DNA of 64,000 nucleotides. Origin: Bradyrhizobium sp. CB1650. Its GTDB lineage: Bacteria; Pseudomonadota; Alphaproteobacteria; Rhizobiales; Xanthobacteraceae. The DNA is taken from contig NZ_CP121695.1 in NCBI RefSeq assembly GCF_029761915.1, positions 7,779,501 to 7,843,500 of the forward strand. The letters are read 5' to 3'. This document shows, one piece after another, positions 9,459 through 19,000 of the stretch. The notes beneath the pieces are model-generated. The model had not been told where the DNA came from, did not search any database, and saw only the letters and a list, made by a program, of their open reading frames with translations. The position numbers were made by a program, and so were the translations under genes. The stretch's first letter is position 1, and every line of letters starts with the position of its first letter.

Positions 9459-10691
9459 TCAACCCTGCGCCACGCCCCAAATCTCGAGGCTTGTTTCCTG
9501 AGTGTGCAGCGCGGGAGTTGGGACGACCGTCAAGGGTGGAAGCGCCCCAGGTATGCAATCTGCGAGCGTCTTTATGAAGGCGACCGTCTCGGCCTCGCTT
9601 CCGGTTGAGGTGAAATAGCAGACCAACAGCTTCAGATCTGCAAGCGTGCGGCCAAACGGACGTAGCAGGTCCTCGAGCAGGCTCGTAACGACGGTGGTCT
9701 GGGGCGTGAGCTGGCCCTCCGCGACGCGCAGGCCAGAGTTAACGTAGGGACGGCAGGCGCACTGGCCACCCAGCCACACTACGTCGCGCAGCCTGATGGC
9801 TTGTCGATAGGGCAAAGGAATCGGCCAGTCCCAAACGCGCTCAGGCCAATGGTCCTCGCGCGGAATGTATTTGTCGAACCCGCTCCGCAGCGTGCGCATG
9901 CCCATGAGTTCGATTTTGATCAGGGCTCCCTTTGGATTGAGGCGGTGACAAGGCACCACGGTCCCTACCGGTCCTGGGTCGCGGAAGTGGCTCGCCCGCG
10001 CCTTCGCCAGCGGCGTCCAATCTGCGCGCGTGGTACCAAAGTAATAGCCTTCCATCTTGACGCTGTCCTGCGTTGAAGCACCGAGGCCAGCCAGCGTCTC
10101 CTCGTGCCGCTCCATGATGAAGTGTGTCTGACCCACCCCGTCGTCCGGATGGTGCACCACACCATCGGCGTCCTCCGCCGTGCGGTTGGCAACCGCGATG
10201 AACTCGCCCGCGCGCAGACCTGCGGTGACGGTGCGGTCACCGAAGAGTGCCTGTTTGGGATGCGGCACACGTCGCGGCACCACGCGTACGTCGGCGTGCT
10301 TACGCCAGCCACGCTGGGCGATGGCCTGGATCTGGATCGTCTGACCGCTAAACGGCTGAAATGGGTCCGGCACGGTGCTGATTACAGGCATGGGGTCCTT
10401 CTTGAAGAACCGAGCTAACGCTGCAATAACGTCCCAGTCGTCGCAATCCGCGGTGAAATGTGCCTTCAGCCGCACTATGTCGTCAAGCGTGCAGTTTTCA
10501 ATGTCGAGCGCGTCTTTCACGTTCGCCATCGCACCTTGGATCTGCTTGTCGAGATCGCCTGGATTGCGAATTCGCCCCGTTGCATCCAAGTCGGCCGCGC
10601 CACCGACGAAGCTCAACGCGCCTGCGCTGGCGCACAGAAGGTGCGTCCGTGCAATTGGCAGATTCCAGATCAGCGGCGCTGTCATCTTCAC
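9459..10691 (-). CDS. RidA-like protein with three tandem YjgF/UK114 domains
   Basis: A 410-residue protein. Three RidA-type segments can be seen: about residues 15-130 (SFVGGAADLDATGRIRNPGD, ending PDPFQPFSGQTIQIQAIA), about 150-270 (TAGLRAGEFIAVANRTAEDA, ending KGALIKIELMGM) and about 290-410 (RLRDVVWLGGQ, ending TQETSLEIWGVAQ). Single-domain RidA proteins are about 130 residues and hydrolyse reactive enamine/imine intermediates; the Arg that does this in the RidA subgroup is not evident at the matching places (VISTVPDP in domain 1), so deaminase activity is doubtful. The gene lies upstream of the amidase in the same direction with a 204-base gap, which suggests joint work on an amide or amine. 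The fused triple form probably makes a pseudo-trimer from one chain. Confidence 0.85.
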   Translation of the reverse strand: MKMTAPLIWNLPIARTHLLCASAGALSFVGGAADLDATGRIRNPGDLDKQIQGAMANVKDALDIENCTLDDIVRLKAHFTADCDDWDVIAALARFFKKDPMPVISTVPDPFQPFSGQTIQIQAIAQRGWRKHADVRVVPRRVPHPKQALFGDRTVTAGLRAGEFIAVANRTAEDADGVVHHPDDGVGQTHFIMERHEETLAGLGASTQDSVKMEGYYFGTTRADWTPLAKARASHFRDPGPVGTVVPCHRLNPKGALIKIELMGMRTLRSGFDKYIPREDHWPERVWDWPIPLPYRQAIRLRDVVWLGGQCACRPYVNSGLRVAEGQLTPQTTVVTSLLEDLLRPFGRTLADLKLLVCYFTSTGSEAETVAFIKTLADCIPGALPPLTVVPTPALHTQETSLEIWGVAQG

Positions 10692-11586
10692 TTAATCCTT
10701 CACCATGTCGCGGGTCCGATATTCTTGTGGCAAGGCCAGGCTCGTCTCACTCAGACTTGCACGAAGGTTATCGTCGTCCTTATGCTTGAAAAGACGTTTT
10801 CTTAGATCCTGTAACCTGTTGAATTGTATGGGCCGTGTTTTATAAATCGAACATCGTGCTCATTGCGCTCACTCTCGCGCATGACCTTGCGAACAGCCTC
10901 GAACTCCCGGACAAGGCTCGGCGAGGAACAGAACCGTCGATCGCTGATGAACCTCCACTCGACCGCTGCTGAAGATTGAGCTTCGCTGTTTTCTCGGCTT
11001 CATTCGCCCGGGCGCTCGCAGCTTCTGTGCATCGTCCTGAATGTCCGCAGGGGCGAGATCCGATGCTATCCAGGCAGCTGAGGCCCCTGCCATCACCAGG
11101 ACACCTGGAAGAAGCAGACCCGCTTCCAGGATACCTCACTAGCCGCTGGAAAAGCTGCCTCAACAAGCTTCGGGCCGCTCCCGTTTGACTTTCGACCAAA
11201 ACGCCAGAAATCCCTCCCGGCCTCTGACTCAAAGTGGCAAGCCTGCCTGCCACGCTGCACGTCTTCCGTTGCTCCGATGCCTGCATGGACAGTCGTGCAG
11301 TGAGGCTAAACCGCATGCAGAGCCAGCGCCAAAGTAACGATCGCAAGCTGGCGCCACAGCCCCGGGAATTGACAGCTGATCCGGTGCAGAGCCTGGCCAA
11401 AAATCGACCGATATAACGGGTTGGCAAGCGGGATTGCCTTGTCGAGACTCGTTCTCTCCATTCTTCCTGAGCAGTAACACTTGTGTGGGAGCAAGCTTGG
11501 TTAAGACAGAGGCGCACCGAGCGAGTCCGCTTCCAGTCCGCATCCAATAGCTTGCGATTCGATAGGCTAAGCCGCCTGCATTCCGC
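10692..11586. other. Gene-poor stretch
   Basis: Several frames are open here for 60-230 codons, but none shows a recognisable domain or a convincing start. The only nearby relic I can identify is the chemoreceptor end that begins at 11587. It may be decayed coding DNA. Confidence 0.5.
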
Positions 11587-11931
11587 TCAGAAGGTCTCCA
11601 GTTCGCGCGTCAGCTGAGAGCTTTTCTCGGAGAGCCGTTCGGCAGACGACAGCACCTGGGCCGAAGCCCCTCCGGTTCTCATTCGCACCCTCGCCCTGAC
11701 TTCGCGGGTCTTGTGGCCGCTTCAGTGGTTCTGGCGGCCGCGCCCTGGGACATTGACTGCGATGCTTTTGCTCGTTGCTTCTTGCTCTCCAACCGGACTG
11801 ACCACAGTTCTGACGATTTTACAGATATTGTGCGGAATGGAAGCAGCCGCAGGCCTCTGTCGACCCTTCGCGCCGGGGCGTTTCAACTGGAGGCAGGCGC
11901 GATGCGCGTCTGCCTCCAGTGAGATGGCCAA
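11587..11931 (-). pseudogene. Methyl-accepting chemotaxis protein, C-terminal relic
   Basis: On the minus strand, pieces in two frames match the end of a chemoreceptor signalling domain: IVRTVVSPVGEQEATSKSIA corresponds to the EEQ..T.EIA..V block, and GGASAQVLSSAERLSEKSSQ followed by LTRELETF and a stop at 11587 corresponds to the typical end of rhizobial receptors. The ligand-binding part, transmembrane segments and the hairpin tip are gone. This is a decayed remnant with at least one frameshift. Confidence 0.65.
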
Positions 11932-11952
11932 ATACCCGCCCAGATTAGGGTC

Positions 11953-13113
11953 TCACGCGCGATAGAGACTCGCAGGCGTCTTGCTGAGTACCTCGGCGCC
12001 GCGCTCGGTCACCAGCACGCTTTGGCTACAACCCGACAGGTAGTCGCCCTCGCCGATCAGAATAATCGGCATGTGAAGGGTCATCCCAGCCTTAATGATG
12101 TCGGCGGCACCGGGCTCCAGGCTCAGATTGCCCCGCTCGCTCCAAGGGGCGCCGATCTGATATCCTACCCGATGGTTCAAACCTTGCGGACGAACGGACC
12201 GCTCGACAACCTTGCGCGCGGCGTTGTCCACGTCTCCCGCTGTCACACCCGGCTTAATGGCTGCGATAGCTGCCGCAAGCGCCTCCTCGGCTACAGCGTG
12301 GAGCGTTTCGGCCTCTGCGTGGCGCCCAAGCACGGCGCTGCGCACCAACCCAGCCATGTACCCGTTCTTCGCCCCGCCCAGCTCGACCATTGCGGGCTCA
12401 TTATTTCCGATGGGATGGCGCGTCAGCTTCGTGTGTGGCAACTTCGTGCGCTCGCCGAAGCCAATGGAAACCACTCTGGGATCATCTCCCCCTGCTTTCC
12501 TGACCTCAGCGAGGATCGCTGCGGCCATTTCTACTTCGGTGATTCCTTCTCGAAGCGACCTCTGGAAGGCGCCTACAGCAACATCGGACATGGCCATGGC
12601 CTCTCGAAATATCTTGATCTCCAGCTCATTTTTTACGGCCATCACAGAGGAGACCAGGCGAGAGGCATCCTTAATCTTGATATCCGGAAGCAGCGACTGG
12701 AGCGCGGTCACATCGGCGTACGCAAGATTCCAGCAGCCTAGTTCAAAGCCGACCCGCTTGTTCGCCAACCCGTACCGTCTGAGCACATCGGCGCAAACCT
12801 TCGCAAAGTCCGACTGCTCGGTATATCCGATGATTTCTTCGATGCAGCTTTCCGCGCGAACGCCAATCAACTCGAATTCACGGACTACATACGTCGGCGG
12901 TCGGCCCGGAACGAGGATCAACGGGAACGGCATGAAGTAGGCACCCATCCCGTCGTATCCCGTGAGATATCGCAGATGGCCGTGAGCAGTAACCAGAAGG
13001 GCATCTAGTTCGGCACGCTGCATGACTTCCAGAACGTTTCGTTGCCGGCGCTCGTACTCTGACTTTGCGAATGGCGGATGAGTGAAAGGAATTGGCTTGA
13101 AAGTCTCGGTCAT
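11953..13113 (-). CDS. Pita-bread (M24-fold) hydrolase lacking metal ligands, paralogue 1
   Basis: A 386-residue protein with the creatinase N-terminal domain (about 20-155) and the M24 pita-bread domain (about 165-380). In metallo-members two Asp, one His and two Glu bind metal. Here the two Asp positions read E244 (MVELGG) and G255 (YMAGLVRS), while H314 (NHRVGYQ), E333 (LEPG) and E370 (VTERG) remain. H227 in KLPHTK sits where creatinase has its catalytic His. This pattern is known from the non-metal members creatinase and ectoine hydrolase (EutD/DoeA), so a C-N bond hydrolase acting on a small cyclic or guanidino compound is more likely than a peptidase. A 53 per cent-like visual identity with the protein at 15316-16476 is an impression, not a computed figure. 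Start ATG at 13113. Confidence 0.82.
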   Translation of the reverse strand: MTETFKPIPFTHPPFAKSEYERRQRNVLEVMQRAELDALLVTAHGHLRYLTGYDGMGAYFMPFPLILVPGRPPTYVVREFELIGVRAESCIEEIIGYTEQSDFAKVCADVLRRYGLANKRVGFELGCWNLAYADVTALQSLLPDIKIKDASRLVSSVMAVKNELEIKIFREAMAMSDVAVGAFQRSLREGITEVEMAAAILAEVRKAGGDDPRVVSIGFGERTKLPHTKLTRHPIGNNEPAMVELGGAKNGYMAGLVRSAVLGRHAEAETLHAVAEEALAAAIAAIKPGVTAGDVDNAARKVVERSVRPQGLNHRVGYQIGAPWSERGNLSLEPGAADIIKAGMTLHMPIILIGEGDYLSGCSQSVLVTERGAEVLSKTPASLYRA

Positions 13114-13884
13114 CTATATAGCTCCTTTTCGTTTTCGCTGTTTCGTATTCGACCACTGGTCGGACGCCCGCTATCTGTTGGCGACCTTCGCGTCTGGGCA
13201 GGTGCCGGAATTCAGTTGAAGGCCGCGCATTCAGGCCGACCCCGTCTACCTTCCTACCTTCAGGCCTGGCCGTACTGCCAAGTTAAGTTCGTCAGTGCAC
13301 ACCTCAACGGACCAAAAAGCGGCTGGTCTGCCGAATGTCTCGGGCTTCGTCAAACCAAAACGCCTCGCAAGACCTTATGGGTGAACAGACCGCTCGCCGG
13401 CGAATAGCGCCGGCTGTGCTGACATGCTAATCGGCCGCAACGGCCGAATTAGCGCGATCAGAGGTCTCGGGCTCCAGAAATTCTGCGTCCGATTGGGACA
13501 ATGCGAAGCTTTCGAACAAGACAGGTACGGGCCGCTGGTGTTGGCCACGATCCGGACCGACATCGCCTCCGGTGCAACCAGCCTAGTTGTTCGCTTCAAG
13601 ACACTTACGTCATCGATAGCTGAAGTTTGACCGCCCAATGATGCACCTCCGGCAGTTTTGTGTCGGTGGGCTCCGGATGAGATTTTTCCGGCTCGCTGCA
13701 GCGCCAAGGCCAAACATGAAGTGGGCGGTGCCTTCTCGATCTCTCATCCAGCGGCACACTTGCCGAGCTTGCCGCACTGCACTTATTCTTCCACAGACCA
13801 GCGGGCCCTCGCGTATGTTGTGTGCGTTTGCCCGCTTCTTTTGAAGAGGCTTCTATCTCGAGCGGATCGAACGAGAGAGTGATC
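13114..13884. other. Intergenic region between the hydrolase and the racemase-like gene
   Basis: No frame here has a recognisable domain. It contains the upstream region of the hydrolase gene that starts at 13113 and the end of the racemase-like gene. A TGT-N10-ACA match at 13588-13603 has no promoter partner. Confidence 0.5.
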
Positions 13885-14592
13885 TCAGCCAATTGACATC
13901 AAAGTCATGCGACAGAGGGTGGAGATATCGTACAACGGCAGAGGGCTGACGCGGCGGATTGCCGGTGTTACCATCGGCGCAGCGGAACATTCGAACACGA
14001 TCGCCGCAATTTCCGGATGAGCTTCGCACAACCGCACGACACACGCTACGAACTCGGCCTCTATATCGGCGAGGTCGGTTGGCGGCGGCGGACGCTTCAT
14101 TTCGTTCTCCAAGAATTTGCCGCCTTCGATGCCCCCGACAACCACCCTCGCCCGTTCGGCAGGATCGTCTACGCCGAGTAGATCTTCACCGCAATTGGTC
14201 CAGTCGGCCGTCACGACGGCAAGCTTTGCAGATCGTGGTAGCTGACGGAGTAAGGTTGGTACTAAAAGCAGGCTCGATAAAGCCACCGGAACATTCACCG
14301 ATGCAGCTACCGCCGCCTGATGCCGGATAGAGAAACCGCAGTTCGCGGTTATTGCGACCGCGCCTCGCTCAACCAAACGCCGGGCGGCAGCGACGTAGGC
14401 CGGCTCGAGGGCTGGATCACCGCAGATGACTCTGTCGGCCCACCCTCCCACTATGGTCTCCCAAACGACCGGGAACCCGCAGGTTTCCGGATTCAGGAGC
14501 GAGCCGGGCTGGGGGGGCGGCGGCACGGCGTCGGGCGGCCTTCCCCGTTCGAGGTTCAGGACTCCGAGATAACGTGAGATCTTCGATGCCAT
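13885..14592 (-). CDS. Asp/Glu/hydantoin racemase-superfamily protein
   Basis: A 235-residue protein starting MASKISRYLGVLNLERGRPP. Two cysteines lie in the places used for proton exchange in this superfamily: C98 in AITANCGFSIRHQAAVAAS and C209 or so in IVFECSAAPMVTPAI. The Pro-rich N-terminal segment (PPDAVPPPPQPGS) and VWETIVGGWADRVICGD follow the pattern of rhizobial members annotated as aspartate/glutamate racemase family. EutA of ectoine use belongs to a neighbouring branch (arylmalonate decarboxylase-like), so a role in the same block as the two DoeA/EutD-like hydrolases is plausible. It could instead be a maleate isomerase-like or hydantoin racemase enzyme; the substrate is not decided by sequence. 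Confidence 0.78.
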   Translation of the reverse strand: MASKISRYLGVLNLERGRPPDAVPPPPQPGSLLNPETCGFPVVWETIVGGWADRVICGDPALEPAYVAAARRLVERGAVAITANCGFSIRHQAAVAASVNVPVALSSLLLVPTLLRQLPRSAKLAVVTADWTNCGEDLLGVDDPAERARVVVGGIEGGKFLENEMKRPPPPTDLADIEAEFVACVVRLCEAHPEIAAIVFECSAAPMVTPAIRRVSPLPLYDISTLCRMTLMSIG

Positions 14593-15315
14593 TTAGAATT
14601 CCAATAGAACGATGCGATTGCAGTGCTATGGTGCCGCTATGCCTACGCGCCTCGCTGCGCAACTTGGAAGAGGAAGTATCCAGCGGAGCGGGAAGTCGCT
14701 ACCGGAGGCGCATATCAGTTGGTAGGTAGCTCGCCAACTCCGGAGCTATTCTTCATCGCTGATGATCAGACAAGGCCCCCGGGGGCTGTAAGCGATTTTT
14801 GCTGTGACTCTGCAGCATATCCGCATTCTGCCCAAAACAACGCCGGAAAGCGGCGGAATAACTCTTCCCGGCATGCACGAGTTGGATGTGGCCTTTGTTT
14901 ACGGCGGCAATGAAGACGTGCTGAGCCGATGGCCCAATTGCGGAAGGCATCGTCAAGCGCAAAGATCGCACTTCACGCCTGTTTCCTTCGTAAACAAGGC
15001 CGACAACGCCGGAAATCGGCTCCGATTTTCAAATACGCTCTCGCGAGCTGCATGAGAGCGTCTGTTCTCGCACGTAAAGTTTGGATGATGGAGCGGTCGG
15101 CCATAAATAGCGGCTCGCCTGATGTCTAACCAGCCTCAGCGAGGCGCCGGGTCGAAGTTTTGCCGTCAGCCACTGCGTTGCCTCTAACTGCTCTTGCGGG
15201 CGCGCTTTTGAAAGAATCGAACCATGAATTTGCGCTGGGTATTCAGCATCGGGACCAACTGTTGGTTTTGGATGGCACCCCCTTCTGAACAACAACTCTT
15301 CAACCGAGGTGGTAA
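14593..15315. other. Intergenic region upstream of hydrolase paralogue 2
   Basis: Divergent control region for the racemase-like gene (minus) and the hydrolase at 15316 (plus). Short open frames are present, for example one on the plus strand reading HELDVAFVYGGNEDVLSRWP near 14880, but I cannot assign them; this may be decayed coding sequence. A GAGGTGG ribosome-binding site precedes 15316. Confidence 0.45.
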
Positions 15316-16476
15316 ATGACTAGCACGTCCTCAACGGCACCTAGCGTTCTTGCATTCCCCGCTGCCGAGTATGAACTGCGTCAGCAGAAAGTGTTCGAGG
15401 CCATGGAAAGAGCCAAGCTCGACGCTCTCCTGGTAACAGCTCACGGGCATCTTCAGTATCTTAGCGGTTATGACGGACTCGGCGCTTATTTCATGCCCTT
15501 CCCATTGATCCTCGTACCGGGGCAGAAACCGACCTACGTGATCCGAGAGTATGAACTGAGCAGTGTCCGTCCAAATAGCTGCATCCAGGAAATCCTCACT
15601 TACGCTGATCACGAAGGCTTTGCCCCGGTCTGCGCCGACGCTATTCGTCGATTTGGTTTGAGTGGCAAGAAGATTGGACTCGAACTCGCCTGCTGGAATC
15701 TTGCGCCAGCGGACGTGAGCGCAGTTCAGGCGCGCCTGCCGGACGCGCACTTCGTGGACGCGACTCGGCTGGTAGCGAGGGTCGCGGCAGTAAAGACGCC
15801 GTTGGAGCTCGACGCCATGCGCTTTGCGATGAAATTGACTGATGTGGCTGTTAGAACTTTCCAGCAGTCCTTGCGGGAGGGCATTACCGAAATCGAAGTG
15901 CTTGCGGACATGGACCGCGAAGTTGAAAGGGCTGGTGGTGTAATCAAAAAGCCATCGGTGACGCTTCTGTTCGGCGAACGGACAAAGCTGTCGCACGGCA
16001 GACCCCAGGATAATCCGATACGCAATAACGAACCAGCTTTTACTGAGCTCGCCGGTCTCAAATCTGCTTACCCGTGCGGGTTGGTCAGGTGTGCTGTACT
16101 TGGCCGACATCAGGAGACTGAATTTCTGCACAGCTTGTCGATCGAAGTTCTCGAAGCCGTTATTTCCGCGATTAAGCCTGGTGCGACGGCCGGCGAAGTT
16201 GATGCTGCTGGACGAGAGGTGCTTAAGCGTCATGGGCGGCCTGAGCTGCTTAATCATCGGGTGGGCTACCAGACCGGCATTAACTGGTTGGAGCGCGGTA
16301 ACATAAGTCTCGAGCCTGGAGCTACGGACATACTCGAGCCAAACATGACTCTGCACATGCCAATTATTCTGCGCGGAGAGAACGGTTACCAATTTGGCGC
16401 TAGCGAGCACGTTGTAGTGACGGAGACGGGCGCGGAAATACTCAGCCAGACACCTCACAGTCTGCATTTTGCCTAA
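15316..16476 (+). CDS. Pita-bread (M24-fold) hydrolase lacking metal ligands, paralogue 2
   Basis: A 386-residue protein collinear with the one at 11953-13113, with the same key positions: H227 (KLSHGR), E244 (FTELAG, replacing the first metal Asp), G255 (YPCGLVRC, replacing the second), H314 (NHRVGYQ), E333 (LEPG) and E370 (VTETG). The shared segments AHGHLQYLSGYDGLGAYFMP and SLREGITEIE leave no doubt that the two are paralogues. Loss of both Asp ligands in both copies argues for a fixed, metal-free activity of the creatinase/ectoine-hydrolase kind. The start ATG at 15316 is preceded by GAGGTGGTAA. Unlike paralogue 1 it is on the plus strand, next to the M20 amidohydrolase gene, which ends convergently at 16614. 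Confidence 0.82.
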   Translation: MTSTSSTAPSVLAFPAAEYELRQQKVFEAMERAKLDALLVTAHGHLQYLSGYDGLGAYFMPFPLILVPGQKPTYVIREYELSSVRPNSCIQEILTYADHEGFAPVCADAIRRFGLSGKKIGLELACWNLAPADVSAVQARLPDAHFVDATRLVARVAAVKTPLELDAMRFAMKLTDVAVRTFQQSLREGITEIEVLADMDREVERAGGVIKKPSVTLLFGERTKLSHGRPQDNPIRNNEPAFTELAGLKSAYPCGLVRCAVLGRHQETEFLHSLSIEVLEAVISAIKPGATAGEVDAAGREVLKRHGRPELLNHRVGYQTGINWLERGNISLEPGATDILEPNMTLHMPIILRGENGYQFGASEHVVVTETGAEILSQTPHSLHFA

Positions 16477-16613
16477 GCCGAAGGGGGGCGGCACGGTCTG
16501 CACGTCACAGCGCACCAGAGTTCGTTTGCACGACAAACGGCCTGAACAACGGATCAAAGCCGCACTGAAACCGATGGGTTCAACTAATCCAGTCTAGTGC
16601 GAAGTTCTCTCCA

Positions 16614-17789
16614 TCAGGCGGCTAACGTTGTCTCGACGAGAGTTACCCAATAGCCAATGCCATAGGGCAGCGCTTCGTCGTTGAAATCGTAGGCTGGATG
16701 ATGCACACCAGCGGTGGGTCCATTGCCAACGAAGATGTAAGCGCCCGGGCGGGCCTCAAGCATGTAAGCAAAATCCTCCGCTCCCATGCCAACAGCGTGC
16801 TTGTTGTTGACGGCGGCGGGGCCGACGAGCCTACCGGCCGCCTTGATTGCCAGTTCGGTTTCCTCTGCATGATTGAGCGTGACGGGCACGTAGCGCCGGT
16901 AAGCGAATTCAATATCGGCGCCATACGCCGCCGCAATTCCTCGCGCGATCACAGGCATTTGTTTTTCTGCAAAGTCGCGCAGGGCGGGCACGAGAGTCCG
17001 GACTGTGCCGCCCATCTCCACAGTATCTGGAATGATATTGTTGGCTTGAGCTGCCTTGAGTTTGGTTACGGATATCACGAGCGACTCGATCGGGCTCGTC
17101 TGGCGCGAGACTAAGGTTTGCAGTCCGATGACGATCTGTGCTGCAATGACAACCGGATCGATGGTTTGGTGCGGCTTGGCGGCGTGCCCTCCTTTACCCT
17201 TCACAGAAATTTCGAAATCGTCCTGCGCGGCCATGATTGGTCCGTGGCAGATGCCGAATTTGCCCACATCCATGCCGGGCGCGTTGTGCATGCCAAAAAC
17301 CCGAGAGATACCGAAACGCTCCATGATCCCTGCTTCTACCATCTTGTGAGCGCCCAGTTTGTCGCCCCCACCATCTTCTTCCGCAGGCTGAAAGATTAGG
17401 GCCACCGTACCTTTGAATTTGCGCGTGTTAGCGAGGTATTTAGCAGCCCCCAGCAGCATGGCAGTATGACCATCATGGCCACATGCGTGCATTTTGCCAG
17501 GTACTGTCGAAGACCAAGGCTTGTTGCTAGCTTCCAGGATCGGCAAGGCGTCCATGTCTGCTCTGAGACCAATGGTCGGCCCTTCTCCGCCCTCCCCCTG
17601 AATGAGCGCAACAATACCGGTTTCAGCTATGCCGGTTTCGATGTGATTGATGCCGAATGAAGCCAGCTTCTCGGCTACGAAGGCGGCCGTGTTGTGGAGC
17701 TGATAGTCGAGTTCGGGATTTTGATGAAGGTAGCGGCGCCAGGAGATTGCCTCGCTCTGTAGAGATCGGAACCTTTCAACGCTGTTCAT
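16614..17789 (-). CDS. M20-family amidohydrolase (hippurate/N-acyl-amino-acid hydrolase type)
   Basis: Start taken at the ATG at 17789 (MNSVERFRSLQSEAISWRRY); an in-frame TTG further up at 17843 would add 18 residues without family support. The 391-residue protein has the M20D features: LHQNPEL, the metal segment MHACGHDGHTAMLLG, FQPAEEDGGG with the catalytic Glu pair, the dimerisation-domain signature KGKGGHAAKPHQTIDP, and the C-terminal GMGAEDFAYMLEARPGAYIF. It cleaves an N-acyl group from an amino acid or amine. M20 enzymes of the DoeB2 type deacetylate N-acetyl-diaminobutyrate in ectoine breakdown, and the gene lies between DoeA-like and DoeC/DoeD-like genes, so that role is reasonable but not proven. 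Confidence 0.85.
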   Translation of the reverse strand: MNSVERFRSLQSEAISWRRYLHQNPELDYQLHNTAAFVAEKLASFGINHIETGIAETGIVALIQGEGGEGPTIGLRADMDALPILEASNKPWSSTVPGKMHACGHDGHTAMLLGAAKYLANTRKFKGTVALIFQPAEEDGGGDKLGAHKMVEAGIMERFGISRVFGMHNAPGMDVGKFGICHGPIMAAQDDFEISVKGKGGHAAKPHQTIDPVVIAAQIVIGLQTLVSRQTSPIESLVISVTKLKAAQANNIIPDTVEMGGTVRTLVPALRDFAEKQMPVIARGIAAAYGADIEFAYRRYVPVTLNHAEETELAIKAAGRLVGPAAVNNKHAVGMGAEDFAYMLEARPGAYIFVGNGPTAGVHHPAYDFNDEALPYGIGYWVTLVETTLAA

Positions 17790-17843
17790 GCCTGCTCTCA
17801 TTTTCTGAACAAGATTGCTTTTGGTGGAGGACGAGGAGCACAA

Positions 17844-18433
17844 CGCACCTCAACCGATAGCGTCACCGCTCCAGTAGTTTCTGCGGGCGGCCTAACGCAG
17901 TCCGCCCTCTTACATCATCTCAGTTACTCGGCGAGATTGGACCCGTCTTAGGGTTGTGATCCTGCTATTTTTTTTAGTCCTTCGCATTATTGCTGCGCTG
18001 TGTCTGAGATGGCGCTGGAAAACTACGACAGGTCGGCAGGTACGATAGGCTGGCAGCGTGACCGCCATCCTGCCACGTCTCGTGAATAGGAATGCGAACA
18101 AGCTGTAAATCTATCCCACTTTGGGTGAAAGGGTGAGGCATACAATTTGGTTGGGGACATCGCTATCACCACACGCAATGGTAACGCTCGCAACTTTTGC
18201 AGAACGCTGCGTTTGGCATATTCAAGCTGCCTCTCGCCACCAGAACGGCACTTGCAGAGCAATTTCGTGCGCCATAACCAGTTGGTCTCGATTAATTCAG
18301 ATCGCCTCGAATAGTCGAACACTCTGTATTCCGTCTCATCGCGATCCGTTTGACGATCTTCTGTTCTCATGATCATTCAGGCGCGGCGTTTGCCTGCAGC
18401 AGCAAAGCGCGCCCACATATCGCCAGCTTGTGG
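17844..18433. other. Intergenic stretch without recognisable genes
   Basis: About 590 bases between the M20 gene and the gamma-glutamyltransferase fragment. It has a T-rich tract at 17970-17977. No frame has a recognisable domain. Confidence 0.5.
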
Positions 18434-19000
18434 TCACTCTGCAATTGCGTACGAGGACCGCCGCGGATCGGCACCACCGAATAGCTGGCCTTCCATTCTT
18501 CGAATCGCATTGACTCCACCCATAACACGGGACCAACCGTCCACTCGCTTCACTGCCCAGCCGGCTTTCGACAGGGCAGAGTCCCAGGTCGGCGGGCATC
18601 TGCGCTCCAGCATCACGTCCCGGCCGGCGTCATGCCGTAGACGCGGCCACTCGATAGCCGATTGAATGTCCAGGCCTTGGTCAAAATGACGCCGCACAAC
18701 CTGGAACAGCGATTGCGGTTGGCCGTGATCTCCTGGCGTTGCTATAGCAAGCTCCACCCCTCCGTTCCCGGTGACCAGAGCCGGGCACAGGGTATGAAAC
18801 GGACGAAAACCACCGCGTAGGCCGCGCATCGGATCATCATCGAGGCGCTCAAGCATGGCGCGATTGTGCAGGACGAGGCCGTGGTTCTGGCAGACCACGC
18901 CGGATCCAAAAGCTTCAAACAACGACTGAACCCAAGATACGGCGCGACCGGCAGCGTCTACGACGACCAATTTTGACGTATCGCCACCGCCCGCCAGGCT
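18434..19000 (-). pseudogene. Gamma-glutamyltransferase, small-subunit fragment
   Basis: The frame ends at 18434 and encodes about 190 residues that match the small (beta) subunit of gamma-glutamyltransferase, beginning at the conserved GGGDTSKLVVVDAAGRAVSW, where the Thr is the autocleavage nucleophile. It continues through LFEAFGSGVVCQNHGLVLHN and ends ERRCPPTWDSALSKAGWAVK and SRVMGGVNAIRR. The large subunit is missing completely. The sequence upstream is an M24 peptidase-like gene in another frame, so this is a deletion scar and not a functional enzyme. Confidence 0.8.

Noticed and set aside
13588..13603. TGT-N10-ACA (TGTTCGCTTCAAGACA) as another NifA site
   Set aside because: No TGGCAC-N5-TTGC-like promoter lies at the right distance before the hydrolase gene that starts at 13113. 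About 15 such matches are expected by chance in a window of this size.
15262..15277. TGGCACCCCCTTCTGA upstream of hydrolase paralogue 2 as a sigma-54 promoter
   Set aside because: The -24 box fits but the -12 box does not (TCTG at the TTGC place), and there is no TGT-N10-ACA site before it.
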